Shown one piece after another: positions 9,901 to 20,200 of a stretch of DNA of 37,150 bases. Each line of letters starts with the position of its first letter. Within the stretch, counting starts at the first letter, position 1. The DNA comes from a virus. The DNA is taken from IMG/VR virus record IMGVR_UViG_3300035162_003119, positions 1-37,150 of that record. One strand, written 5' to 3'. A program made the position numbers and the translations under genes. The notes under the pieces were generated by a model. The model was given only the letters and a program-made list of their open reading frames with translations. It ran no database searches and was not told where the DNA came from.

Positions 9901-11220
9901 TCCAACGCTTTTTTGGCTTTCTCTGTGGGCCGCACGACGAGGGCATCCTCTGAAACCGTGCTCAAGTGGTTCTATGCGAATGGTGACTATGCGGGTCAAG
10001 AAGCATACAATGTGGACACATCGCCACAAAATGCAGGCGAAACGGGCGAAGATAACAACTACGAGGACATCGTGGCACAGCCGGTGCAGGTGCCAGGGGA
10101 CCTCTCTACGAGGCAGGTTCCCCTTGAAAAGAACGTGGGTGCTCCCGTGGGCCGGGTGGATTCGGATAATCCTGGCCTCACGGGCATGTCAGATCCCGAC
10201 GGTGTCGCTGCACTGGCGACACAGTTGGGTGCGAGCCTCGCTGAGTTTCTGGAAAACATCCAGAGTATCTGGGCGTGGCCTGGTGATCCCACCCCGGAGG
10301 AAGAAGCCGCGTACAGTACTTTCATTGAAACCGTCACGGTGGCCTACGACTATGAGGTGAACAACACCAACGGGAACACAGAGGTCCTGACCGATCTCTA
10401 CACTGAGAAACCAATACACACCACCGTCCTCCCCGTGTCGGACAACCGTGGCTACGAGGTCTACGGCTCGATGGCTTACGGTCGAGGGATGACCATCCAG
10501 TCCTACAAGAAGTTGTTGGAGGTTGGAGGTTCCCCCACCAACACTGCCTCGATGCTGGCTGTCGAGAGGTTCTTCGCAGCCACCATCGCCGTCGGCGGAG
10601 CGGACATCAGCCTTGCTTTGACCGCAATGTCAGTAGAGGCAAAAGCCGACCTCGCGGTAGCCTTGGAGACGGATGTGGGTTCTCTGGAAGGCATCATCAC
10701 GGCGCTGAAGGCGGAGGGTGATTCACCCTCCGTCTATGTGAGGAACACTCCGGTTACGACTTCCAGTCGAGGGCAGTCCTACACTGTCGCCCTCAGTGCG
10801 GAGGAGTTGGCGTCCCTGACCCTAACGGACACTGCGATCTGCTTGTGCAAGGGCACCTCAAACTCGCATTGGATTCAGGCATTCACGGGGGAGTTCGTCG
10901 AGTTGCACGGGGACGATGCCGTCAACGACTTCCTGGTCACCGAAGCCGAGAAGGCCGGGTACGGCTACACCATCACGAAGCAGGCACTGTCGGGCGAGAT
11001 GATGGATCTCTCCAGCGGGAACAAGTTGGCCGAGACCCTTCAGGGTGCGAGAAACTCCGTGAACAGCCTCGGCAACACCCTGACCTCAGCACGGGGGGAG
11101 ATCCGGGAGGATTTCCAGGAGTCCCTTGACGACATCCGCAGGTCCGCGCAAGGAGTGGCCGCAGCGTTCAACGATCCGCTCAACCCCGACGCACCACAGG
11201 CAGATGAGGAGGACGCATGA
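6991..11220 (+). CDS. Baseplate hub protein, gp27/gpD-like N-terminus with long C-terminal extension (1409 aa)
   Basis: The ATG overlaps the previous stop. The N-terminal ~180 residues show hub-type features: SCDVSTDPISTASLTLAVPR (a strand-rich 'defined quantity' segment), then YYQVFRGVVTEVSHEYSGG and TASVTCSSILHFW, as in T4 gp27 or P2 gpD relatives. Around residues 359-410 comes LFESEYMSKLEIA, then FEFYQDVDGDVVFKPPFYN, another pattern common in phage hubs. T4 gp27 has under 400 residues; here at least 800 more follow. They are acidic, mixed alpha/beta, with no lysozyme or protease signature I can recognise, and the C-terminus (last ~60 residues) is helical and acidic. A CATC pair near residue 38 is noted without a partner pair. 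Likely forms the trimeric ring between tube end and spike; the stop overlaps the spike start (ATGA). Confidence 0.75.
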   Translation: MSIKNRPYTGSWEMGTQSVVRYTPDAKVLINGHTELAVCATCGDKTDFNKYITTISCDVSTDPISTASLTLAVPRHEAAVFSHDGNYVLHPGLEVVILMRGYFPVTGYAMKGQEGASDETADTDPAADNADDNVQVYPYYQVFRGVVTEVSHEYSGGFYTASVTCSSILHFWQYLYVATNGSAIGPRPPGEGAGIDLSGHKFTSMSPYGIIYTLMRIGFGAAFGQNWTISQATNIAAVDDSSGKSLYKHAALWWEKRWQESSMRLRMYGQDGSLFNAMEQSYLGMFDMQKTHVSDFIKGFNVETPKGYDYEAEASRQKAARTLGYRGTETTAAALDASGTKLDAMKMQAYTLDLGRVGQVNLFESEYMSKLEIATTVKELCGFEFYQDVDGDVVFKPPFYNLDTSEDEVYCIRDRDLISCSESEREPEATYVKGSGSLLQNFQGILSGEFGTRQGKYADWRLIAQYGWRETSFESHYYSGAKQMFIGCILRLDVVNAEMRTAQITIPMRPELRPGYPVWVEHLDCFFYAKSLSHSFAPGSSAQTTITGTAKRAKWLPPGLPDRSEGPGSQNLPSLDDMRLNAPGDYPPMPLYVFPEDIEGAEEGASGPPRVMGFPNVVMALDSEKLNPLSMPGGLYFTNGQTYFDTALTLGALRRDPENPDLYRLAVDNDPANDIIISETDVTTAFDNYAGAMQMPEGKDDEKAAKAAALAQTSPDSNPEFGKLVVAVGARLKSAVPDAQQLNNYMGLQRNLKNVFAGADSTGEYRYFSSSAPQPEDQSPSTVRIDAETQTVTKDVPGGPVDSAMRGLTTLYQKGDRIGVKAGMPSRGFRVYGFNPPGDEGGEGEALGHVDVTTREIRFITFQRITTRTKVTKAAMRGDGRAALFLSQEAMAVLFEQILMADARKQDVTESAFVRFGGDTSQEQVGYGLIWNACMDLAKALGVFEDPEWSQENGPTQGSPLDVPGDLKDFSNAFLAFSVGRTTRASSETVLKWFYANGDYAGQEAYNVDTSPQNAGETGEDNNYEDIVAQPVQVPGDLSTRQVPLEKNVGAPVGRVDSDNPGLTGMSDPDGVAALATQLGASLAEFLENIQSIWAWPGDPTPEEEAAYSTFIETVTVAYDYEVNNTNGNTEVLTDLYTEKPIHTTVLPVSDNRGYEVYGSMAYGRGMTIQSYKKLLEVGGSPTNTASMLAVERFFAATIAVGGADISLALTAMSVEAKADLAVALETDVGSLEGIITALKAEGDSPSVYVRNTPVTTSSRGQSYTVALSAEELASLTLTDTAICLCKGTSNSHWIQAFTGEFVELHGDDAVNDFLVTEAEKAGYGYTITKQALSGEMMDLSSGNKLAETLQGARNSVNSLGNTLTSARGEIREDFQESLDDIRRSAQGVAAAFNDPLNPDAPQADEEDA

Positions 11221-13616
11221 GCAAGGTCACACAAGGGCTGATCGACCATGAGGTCGGCAGGAGCGGACTCAAGCAAGCCAGCCTCAACGGGGGGCACCAG
11301 TTCCCCATCCGACACGCGAAGGTGACTCGTGTGGACGCCAAGCGCATGGAGGTGGACCTCGTGGCGCTTGCAGGGCCTCAGATCGAGATGCGTAAGATCC
11401 CACTCACCTTCCCCGCTGCGGGCAGCCGCCACTTCCTCGGGGCCATCCCAGAAGTTGGGGACATGTGCCTTGTCGGCATGGCTCCTGCGGAGTCTGGGCG
11501 GTCCAGAAGGTTCGTGATCCTGGGGTGGTATGTATCCAGTGTCAACGCGGGCTACGACTGGCTCAACGTCCGAAGCCACTCCCCTGACGAACTCGGGATG
11601 GCATCTAAGGATCAGGTGTATCTGGAGGGTGCGGCTTCTCAGCGGAGGCACAAACTGCGGCAGATGGAGAAAGGCAACATCATCGCCTCCTCCTCGCAGG
11701 GTTCAGACCTGATGCTCACCGAGAGCGCAACGCTGACCAACAGGCGAGGCAACGAGATCATCCTGCGGGATCAAGATCAGGCACTCGTAGTCCGAAGCCT
11801 TCAGCAGTTTCACTCGGGCGCAGGGTTCAGGACCTACTCGGGCATGATCCAACGGGATGCGAACCTGCTGCCGACCCAGTTGGCAAGGACGAGTAAGGAC
11901 TACGCCTCAGACCGACAGGTGGACGAGGCGGGCAACCCACTCTCACCAGCGGGACTCGACCAACGAACTGCTGCTGGATTCCCCCAACCCGCAGATATCT
12001 TTGATACCGACTTCATGGCCCCGCCCTCGATTGACCCCCCAAGTGTGTTGGCCTTGGGTCTGTTTCTGGACGGGTCCGGCAACATCGTCGTCGGGAAGAA
12101 CTCGGCGACCTATGGTGGCAAGCCGATGTACCGGGTCTGCACGGACCTCAAGTCCAACGGCGTCACCGCTGATGGGGTCGGGATCTTTACGGAGTACCGG
12201 ATCGAGGTGGCTCATACCACCGACGGCACGTTGCCCGTCACTGAGCAGACCGACGGTCTGGACGTAGACCGTCTGCTCAAGACTGCTTCAGCCGTGCTCC
12301 CAGACACCGAGGGGGGACCAGGCAACCCGCTTGACCCCACCAACAGGTCACCGAATGCACCCATGGTGGAGTTCGTCCTCGGCACAGCCGTAGGGAACGA
12401 CGCTTTCACAGATCCCGAGAGTTACGGCCTCCCCCTGGTAGCCAAGATCGGCACGCCAGATGGCACTTCCCAGACAGTGATCCGCCCCTATGATTCTGCG
12501 ACGGACTCGCTGGGTGACCAACTGGCGTTCCTGGTGCGGTCCCGTGATCCCACGAACCCCACCCGCGAGTCGTTCATTGCGCTCTCCAAGAGCGGTGCAT
12601 GGTTGACCAACTTTCAGGGCGAGGGTTCCGCCGTCGTCCAGGAGAACCTGCGGACGGGCAAACGGTCTTTCCTGGGAACAGACAAAGACGGCACCTCCCA
12701 GACCACAACGGCGGCGGGGACGATTTCTTTGTCGGCTGCCGCCGGGCGTGCGGCTGACAACGTGGGGGTTGAGATCACGTCTGCGGGCGGCGCGGTCACC
12801 ATCTTCGGGGGAGGCTCAAACACAGCAGGAGCCGCAGACGGGAGCACGAACCCCAATGATCCTGCCAACAGCAAGACGGCCCTGAGCCTCACGAGTGCAA
12901 AGAGCACCCTCCTGTCCGCTGTGGACAACATAGTGGTCAAGGGGAGCAACATCTCCAACACCGCTGGGGTCATCGACCTCAAGTCCTCGGCGGCAGTGAA
13001 CATCAACTCGGGCGACACGGTCTCCACCACGACCAAGACCCTGGGGGTCACCGTTGCAGGGCTGGCTGAGTACACCTTTGGAGGTCCGAAAGACGGACTC
13101 CCCACGAACGGGGGATCACGGACCACCTCGTTCTCCGCAAGCCCCGCAACGGGAAGTGTTGGCGGAGCCGTTGACTCGTACTCGATGCTGTTCGGAGGGC
13201 GGGAAGAGACCTTCACGATGGGTCAGCACGACACCCTGATGAAGGCGGGGTCATTCAACATCCGCAGCATGACTGCCTTACCTGCGAACATGGTCACTCC
13301 CGGTGTGGGTGTGTTGCTCGCCACCGGGGTGCCTTTGTTGGACAACCGGGTGGAGTCAAACCTGACCGGGGTGGCTGTGACTTCCAATGTGGGCACAGCC
13401 AAACTGTCTGCCACGAAGGGCACGGCTACCGTGTCTGGGATCGCTGGAGCCACCATCATGTCGCTGGCCAAGGTCGGGATCACTGCACCCTATGTGAGTG
13501 TGCTGGCCCCCGGACCTCCTGGCGGTGTGCTCACCGATGGTTGCTTTGACAGCCTCACAGGACGCCCCTTCCTGACCTCTGGAACCATCGGCTGCCCCTC
13601 CTTCCGGGTGGGGTAG
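11217..13616 (+). CDS. Tail spike/puncturing protein, gp5/VgrG-like (799 aa)
   Basis: Residues about 25-115 look like an OB-fold: HAKVTRVDAKRMEVDLVAL, LTFPAAGS, then IPEVGDMCLVGM and RRFVILGWY, the order seen in gp5/gpV/VgrG proteins. Residues about 120-230 are a linker with a conserved-looking RRGNEIILRDQDQALVVRS. The last ~330 residues are short, repetitive Val/Thr/Ser/Gly strands (NIVVKGSNI, AGVIDLKSSAAVNI, TKGTATVSGIAGATI, VGITAPYVSVLA), as expected for an intertwined beta-helix needle. There is no internal lysozyme domain, unlike T4 gp5. The end, GVLTDGCFDSLTG and SGTIGCPSFRV, has two Cys that could pair or bind metal. Start overlaps the hub stop and the stop abuts the next ATG directly, so hub, spike and tip candidate are one translational unit. 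Confidence 0.78.
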   Translation: MSKVTQGLIDHEVGRSGLKQASLNGGHQFPIRHAKVTRVDAKRMEVDLVALAGPQIEMRKIPLTFPAAGSRHFLGAIPEVGDMCLVGMAPAESGRSRRFVILGWYVSSVNAGYDWLNVRSHSPDELGMASKDQVYLEGAASQRRHKLRQMEKGNIIASSSQGSDLMLTESATLTNRRGNEIILRDQDQALVVRSLQQFHSGAGFRTYSGMIQRDANLLPTQLARTSKDYASDRQVDEAGNPLSPAGLDQRTAAGFPQPADIFDTDFMAPPSIDPPSVLALGLFLDGSGNIVVGKNSATYGGKPMYRVCTDLKSNGVTADGVGIFTEYRIEVAHTTDGTLPVTEQTDGLDVDRLLKTASAVLPDTEGGPGNPLDPTNRSPNAPMVEFVLGTAVGNDAFTDPESYGLPLVAKIGTPDGTSQTVIRPYDSATDSLGDQLAFLVRSRDPTNPTRESFIALSKSGAWLTNFQGEGSAVVQENLRTGKRSFLGTDKDGTSQTTTAAGTISLSAAAGRAADNVGVEITSAGGAVTIFGGGSNTAGAADGSTNPNDPANSKTALSLTSAKSTLLSAVDNIVVKGSNISNTAGVIDLKSSAAVNINSGDTVSTTTKTLGVTVAGLAEYTFGGPKDGLPTNGGSRTTSFSASPATGSVGGAVDSYSMLFGGREETFTMGQHDTLMKAGSFNIRSMTALPANMVTPGVGVLLATGVPLLDNRVESNLTGVAVTSNVGTAKLSATKGTATVSGIAGATIMSLAKVGITAPYVSVLAPGPPGGVLTDGCFDSLTGRPFLTSGTIGCPSFRVG

Positions 13617-14192
13617 ATGGCAGTCACCCCCTCAGCGGTCACCGCAGCGATCATCGCAGCGAGCCCCGCGTTGAAGGGACCCGCGTGGTTCCAGACTGCC
13701 ACCGGGATCGGAATCGGGGTGGTTGCGTGGACGGTGAACCCGATCAACGTGATCTTGGTAGGCTCCGTCAATGGCACCCTGGGCGGCGGCGTGGTGAATG
13801 GGAAGTTCATCCTCCCGCCTGTCCCTGCCCCTGTGGTGGCTTCCGTAGCCGCTGGTGGGCTGATAGGTCTGTCCGCTCCTCAGATCGGCACAGCGGTCGG
13901 TACAGGCATTGGCACGGCCTACTCCGCATCCGGGCAGTACATCGGAACAAGCGTGGGGGCAATCGGAGCGGACATTTCTAAGGTGGTCTTCGCCAACCCT
14001 GCCACACTGACCCCTCTGCTGATAGCCGGACTGGCTGCCCAGGGGATCATAGGACCCGCTGCTCTCCAACTGGCTGCTGCTCTCTCCCCCGGTATTGCGG
14101 CTATGTTCCTTACTGGTTTTGGGACGGGTGTTGCCGCCGGTCCCACAGGCCCTTCGCCGGGTACTGGTGTGAGTAAGTCCAGCATCATCTGA
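13617..14192 (+). CDS. Hydrophobic three-repeat protein next to the spike (191 aa)
   Basis: The ATG directly follows the spike stop. The protein is almost entirely Ala/Gly/Val/Ile with few charges. It contains three units spaced about 61-65 residues apart, starting near residues 8, 73 and 134. Each has the pattern A-x-x-hydrophobic-AA, a Gly, and a later GIG or GIA turn: for example AAIIAASPALKG with TGIGIGVV, ASVAAGGLIG with GTGIGTAY, and AGLAAQGIIG with SPGIAAMF. Two intervening parts (IPP-type turn in VNGKFILPPVPAP; VFANPATLTP) end the first and second units. The short C-terminus is Pro/Gly/Ser. I have seen similar Ala/Gly-rich proteins beside spike genes in other phages but know no established function. 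Options are a spike-tip or channel component with pseudo-threefold symmetry, or a membrane-active protein released on infection. It lacks recognisable PAAR motifs. Confidence 0.6.
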   Translation: MAVTPSAVTAAIIAASPALKGPAWFQTATGIGIGVVAWTVNPINVILVGSVNGTLGGGVVNGKFILPPVPAPVVASVAAGGLIGLSAPQIGTAVGTGIGTAYSASGQYIGTSVGAIGADISKVVFANPATLTPLLIAGLAAQGIIGPAALQLAAALSPGIAAMFLTGFGTGVAAGPTGPSPGTGVSKSSII

Positions 14193-14202
14193 GGGTCGCA
14201 AC

Positions 14203-17200
14203 GTGGGATTCAAACTAAACGGCTTTGTGCTTCGTCCGGCGCGTGTTGCGTCAGGCAACGCCCAGGACTCCAATGAAGCCGTCACGGGTGTAGACCGCGA
14301 CCACATCCTCTCCAACAACCGCATGGTGTCTCCCCCCGCTGGTGAGATCACGCTGGAGTCTCTGGGCTACCAGGTCCGCCCCGAGGTTCGTCCCGACGGC
14401 ACAGACGTGCTCGTGGAGCCTTACGCTGACATGTACCGAGCAGCGGTGCTTGAGCGAGCCGTGAGCAAGCAATCCACCGAGCAGTACTGCCTGTTCGCTG
14501 CGACTACGGGATCACTGAGTACCGTCGAAGACACTGCGATGGCCATCGTGGGCGCAGCATCCACCGCTGTCCCCATTCCAGGCACGCTGGCTGTCACCAA
14601 CCCCTCCCCTCCTCCTTCGGGCTGGCTGGACGGCACCAACGAGTTCTATGTCCGGGATGCTGGTCAACGGGACATTGCATCCGTCATCTCGATCACCATC
14701 CTTGTAGGCCCCTCTCTCTTCCCCGTGACGTACTCCGTCACGAATGATGATCCCTCAACGGGACGGGTCACACTCCTCGGTAGTCTCGGTGGTGGGGTGT
14801 ACTCCGTTGAACGCGGCGACCAGATCCTCTCGACTGCATACATCCTGGCGAGCCCCTCTTTCTGGTGGACACGGAACGACGACGACATGACCCGCTTCGG
14901 CTGGGATGGGAAGTCTTCTCGCTGGCTCCCTCTGAAGGGAGGTGCCGCTCAGAACATGGGCACGGTGTTGCCGGACACGGGGTACAAACTCACCCCGCCT
15001 CCGACCCGCTTCCAGATCAATGACACCCTTCCGGGGTCTTCTGTCTTTCCAGACGCTTACGCGCTGGTGCGGCTTGGACTCTACGCCGACAAGGACAGCA
15101 CCCCGCTGAACATCCTCGTGGTGTCCGACACCGCCGCCTCGGGAACGTGGCAGTCCCCTACCTGGGATGCTTACGATGCCGTCGTGGGGGTCACCAATGG
15201 GGTGCTCCTCCTCAGCCCTACTTTCGTGACCACCGACGCAGGGCGAACCCTTTGGTACAACGCTGAGACCTTCCAGTCGGATGCCGATGGTGACCTGGGA
15301 GCCCTGGCTGTCCTGCCTACAGGGTCGAACCAGGGCTTCCCCTCTCTGTCTCCAGTGCCTGGCCCGACCGAGCGCCCTTTCCTCCGCATAGGATCACGAC
15401 GCTACCTGACTCCGGTCCCAGTAGACACTGACGCAGACCTGAATGCCCCCAGTGGTGTTCCAACCGGGTCCTTTGAGTGGAGCAAGGCGACAGGAAAGGT
15501 CGTCCTCTCAGACATTGACATCGCAAAGTGCATCCCCGGCTCCGCTACCGTGGACGGCGATCCCGCTGACTACGAGATCCCGTTCCTCGGAGCGCGGCTC
15601 TACTACGACGGTGTGGCTCTCAGCACGCAGCCTCTCCCCCTCAAAGCAGCAGTTCCAGGACTGAACCCTGACGGCTACTCGCTGGACGGATCGGACCCAG
15701 TGGCAGATCACACCCTGTCCTCGTCTGGGTCTGTCTGGGTCCCTCGTGCGGTCTGTATGCCCCCGCCTGGCATTAGCGGTGTGCGGTGGGAGCCCGACGA
15801 CACCGGGGACACTCCGGTTGTGCCTGGTCCCAGCCTCCTCGCCGTAAACCAAGAGCCTCAGACACGCCCCAACGGGACGGGGTTGGTTCGCAGGATCACA
15901 GGGGGTGCGGGAACCCGCCTCTACGGAGATTCCTTCTTCTTCACCACGGACTATGCCTACGAGAACACCGATGTCGTTGAGTACGACGAGGATCTCAAGA
16001 CACTCAAGTTCAAGGTCCCGAAGAACGGAGTCGAGATTTCCCGGATGACCGTTTCGGCCTCCCAACCCACCAACTGGGACAACACTTCTCGCATCCAGTT
16101 GCGGCGCAGACCCGTGAAAGGGCAACCCCTCTACTTCCGACAAGCCGAAGTGGTCCCCTCGGTCTATGCAGACGAGGCAAAGGTCTACTCCAGGCTTGCC
16201 GAGCCTTACTCTGTTGCAGGCACTGAGACTCTGCGCTTCGCCATCGACGGTGCCGTGTTCACATGGTCGGGATCATCTCTGAATGCGACCGGCGTGGCAG
16301 CCAACTACACAGCCCAGGAGGTCGCTGACTCCCTGAACACTCTCTCGGCAGGCATCGCAGGTGTGCTGCGTGGTCGGATCTACCTCCGAGCCGCTGATCT
16401 CGCGGCGGGCATTGTAGAAATCGGCTGGAACGTGGACCCTGGCGACGGGAGCACCGACTACACAGACCTCTCGGGGCACGCCATGCTGGGCCTGCTGCCG
16501 GGCTGGCGCGTGGACACGAATGGCACGACCTTCCGTTGGTTGCCAGACAACGGTGCCTTCATGGGGCTGTTCCGCAGCGCAGTGAACATGGACATGAGCG
16601 ACAGCACCCCCGACATTCGGGCTGTTGGGCGAGTCAATGACTCCTTGCTGCTCGCCAGCGTCAACGCTTACCCGTTTGTCGCTGTGTCCCCGCCTCCTCT
16701 CGTGGACCTTCCGGGCTACACGGCCACCTCTCACTTTGAGGCTGTCATCGGTCTTCTGACCATCGAGTTGGAGAACTACCAGACCACACTGGACGTGGGT
16801 GTCGTCTACGACTGGGTGAACGACCGCTTCACCTGGTGTAGTGACGGGCGCACAGGCGGGACGCAGATTCCGTATCCCACCTCCGCGTTGCAACTCGCCA
16901 ACGTGGGCGTGTTCCCTGAGACCGTCAGCCCTCTCGCCATGGACGATGCCGCCTATGGGCTGAACCTGCGTAGGGCTACGGATGCTGCTGGGCAAACGCT
17001 GCCTGCTGACTTCGCGGTGCCAGAAGACCTCACGGGATCAGACACCACCATAGATTTCTTGATGCCTGGCAACGGCGGACCCGGCCAGGCCGTGCTCGTG
17101 ACCCCAGAGGGAGCAGAGGCCGCAACGGGCGGCAAAGGCGAAACTACCGCCGGGTCTGGCGTGTTCTTTGACGCAAACGTATCAGACCAGAGTGATCTCG

Positions 17201-20200
17201 CCGCCGCCGTGGAGCCAGGCTACCTCCTGCACATCCTGACGGGGGACAACGAAGGCATCTACACGGTGATTGGTGTGGTGACGGGATCACCGACTCTCAT
17301 CACCGTGACCCCTGACTTCGCTGCCACAGACCTGACCACACAATGGCGCATCTACGAGGCGAAGCCCCGCTCTGCTGTGGACTTGACCCTGTTGGCAGAT
17401 GTCCAACAGGTCGCCACGAGCCACTTCCCTGAGAACCCCTTCAAGGTACGCACCCTCACCTCGGTGGGGCAGGTCGGCGCGAGCCTCGTGGCCAACGTCG
17501 CCGATGCCCTCGCTTCCACACGGACGGTGAGCCTCCGCTTCGGGCTCGGCCCCATCGCCGCCAACGAACGCACGGTGTCCTATCTCGTACAAGGGACCAA
17601 CCTCGGTCCCGTCGTGGCAGCCGGACTGGTGTGTCCTGACCCCGCTGATCCTCACCTGACACTCTCGGGAGGCGCAGCGGCGTACTTCCAGATCCGTGTG
17701 GGAGCCAAGGTCTACTCGCTTGGTGCTGGGAACCTGACCCTGGATACAGGCACCCCAGCCGTTGATGGGATTGACGTGAGCACCACTGGGGCCACCACAG
17801 GAGAAATCCTCATCGGCGCTGGTGTCATCGCTGATCTCACAGGCAGCGCGGTCTACTACGACCAGACGTTCCTTGATCCCACTGACGTCCCGAGTGGCAC
17901 CTGCGAGATTGCCCCGCTCGACGGCAGTGTGAACATCAACAGCACCGACGCCGGGGCCTATGTCAACGACATCGCCTACTTCGTCGAGCAAATGGTCACG
18001 GACAACGACCGTGACGCCAAGATCAACCCGATGAATGGGAGCCTGCTGTTCAGCAAGCCCCTCCGTGCCTTGCAGATTGTCGAGGTCAACTACTTCCAGG
18101 CGGACACCAACGGCGACAAGAAACTCGACAAGGACGGGAACCCCGTCGAGATCACCGAGTTCCTTCCACTCATGGTGTCTCTGGAAACCTGTGCCTACGT
18201 CAGCAACACCGAGTGGGCATACAACCCCACGGGACGCACGCTCTCCGCCACCGTAGAGCCGATGATGTGGGTGGGCACGAACCTGATGAACTATGCAGGG
18301 GTCAAGAACGCCACGGCGGACAAGGGCGTGCTTTCCATCACCGACGAAACCGCTGCACTGCTGAAGACCAGTGCTGCCACTGTGGTCAGGATCAACTACG
18401 GCGTACTGGAAGCCTTCGGGGGCGAGACTGCCTACACAGTGTCCAAGCCGCCCGTGTTCTGCAAGCCCTTCTGGATCGAGGCAGATTCAAGCACCTTCAC
18501 GTTGGAGACAGACCGCACAGCAGACTTCGTGAGGGGTCTCCTGATGGTTCTGGGACCGACGCCGCTCTACATCGAGTCCAGCACCTACAGTGCCACCACA
18601 GACCTGACTACGGTGACCATCTTCCCGACCCCTGAGAACGAGGTGGGTAGCCGCGCTCCTGGACGGGACGCTGGGCTGACGCTCTCGGACTTCCTGGTGA
18701 GCGTGTCTCGCGGTGGCGGGGCTGGCTTCATGCCAGTGCTGGATACCTCGGTGACCCCGCTCCTGGAGTGCGACAAAGGGCAGGTCGCTGTCGCCTTCTA
18801 CGGCGATGTGCGCCGCTATATGAACACCGACCACCTGCTGGAGATCGGGGGGTATCCGTACCTAATCGTCAACTCCGAGTTGTCCTCGGATGGCTACAAC
18901 ACCCTCGTTCAGGTAGCATCACCGCTCGCCAAGCAGCATGACAACAGTGAAGAAGTCCGGGTGTCAGTGCGGCGCTTGTACCTCAACCCGCCTGTCGAGT
19001 TCACTGGGATCAGCCCCTTCATCCCTTCGGAGGAGTACGACCTTTTCCTCATGGGGATCACCGACAGTGCAGGAGCACTCCTACCAGGCAAGGCACTTGT
19101 CGAGGGGTTCGACTACACCATCGACCCAACCACAGGGGAAGTGGCCTTCCAGGCTCCGACACAGGGCGCACTTCAGCCGGGCGAGTACCTCCATCTCCGC
19201 TACACGCGGCTCGTCTCGGTCGGACCTACCGTCGTTGAGGGCGCAATCGTCTACCCTGTGTACCGGGCGAAGTACCTCTACACGGCTACACCCTCGGTCG
19301 AGAACAGGCTCCTTGGTGCCGCCCTGAAGGGCGAGTACACCTACCGAAGCCAGGACTCCTTCTTTTACTCCGTGGAGGCGTTGGAGGAGTACCTCGGGGA
19401 AGTCTCAGTGGCCTCAGCCTCACAGGGGATCATCCCCTTCTCCGGTGGGCCGGTCTTCTTCAGTGACCCTGGCAGTGACCCCTCCAAGCAGGGAGGCTAC
19501 GGACTGCGCGGTGGGGTCGTGGACGCTCAGGATCAGGACCGAGCAGCGCGGGTGTTTGTCGAGTTCTTCAACGGTGTGACCCTGGCTTTTGAGCAAGTCC
19601 TGGAAGCCATTGACGGCAGGATCATCGGTGACCGTGACGGCAAGTTCCGCTTCTTCATTGGTCACGACAAGCGATACGCACCTCCCGGCTACGAAGACGA
19701 GATCACAGGCAACCTCAACCAACGGCTCCTGTGGCGAGACCTCATTGACGCCTGGGCACCTTCAGCCTTTGAAGACGACGACGGTTACTACAGGACCAAG
19801 GACTACCTCTACCTGCCCACTACGGCCACCGTTGAGGAACCCAGAGTCCGACCTGGGGAGACCAGCGGGACAGCGATGGACCCTTCCTCGTTGTCTGCGT
19901 TCACGGATCGCCAACGCAGGCTGATCAAGAACGACATGGATGACAGGATCCTGAAGGGGTCTGGTCGATCGAAGACCGAGTTCAAGGTCTCCACCATGTT
20001 CTCCCTCGTGAGGGTCAAGGGGGACTTCGACGATATGTGGGAGGACCATCGGTTCTCGCGTCTGTTCCCGACGGAGACAGAGCACTTCTCGCGTCTGTTC
20101 CCTGGGATCAACTACGACCCCGCCGCTCAGGATCCCGGCTTCTTCACCCCCGGACGGGACATCGAGATGCCCGGACCAGAGCCGGGAGAGACCAGCATCC

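Noticed and set aside
13617-14192. Three-repeat protein as a holin
   Set aside because: Gly/Ala-rich repeats without a clear charged tail or defined membrane segments, and placed directly behind the spike, not near the transglycosylase.
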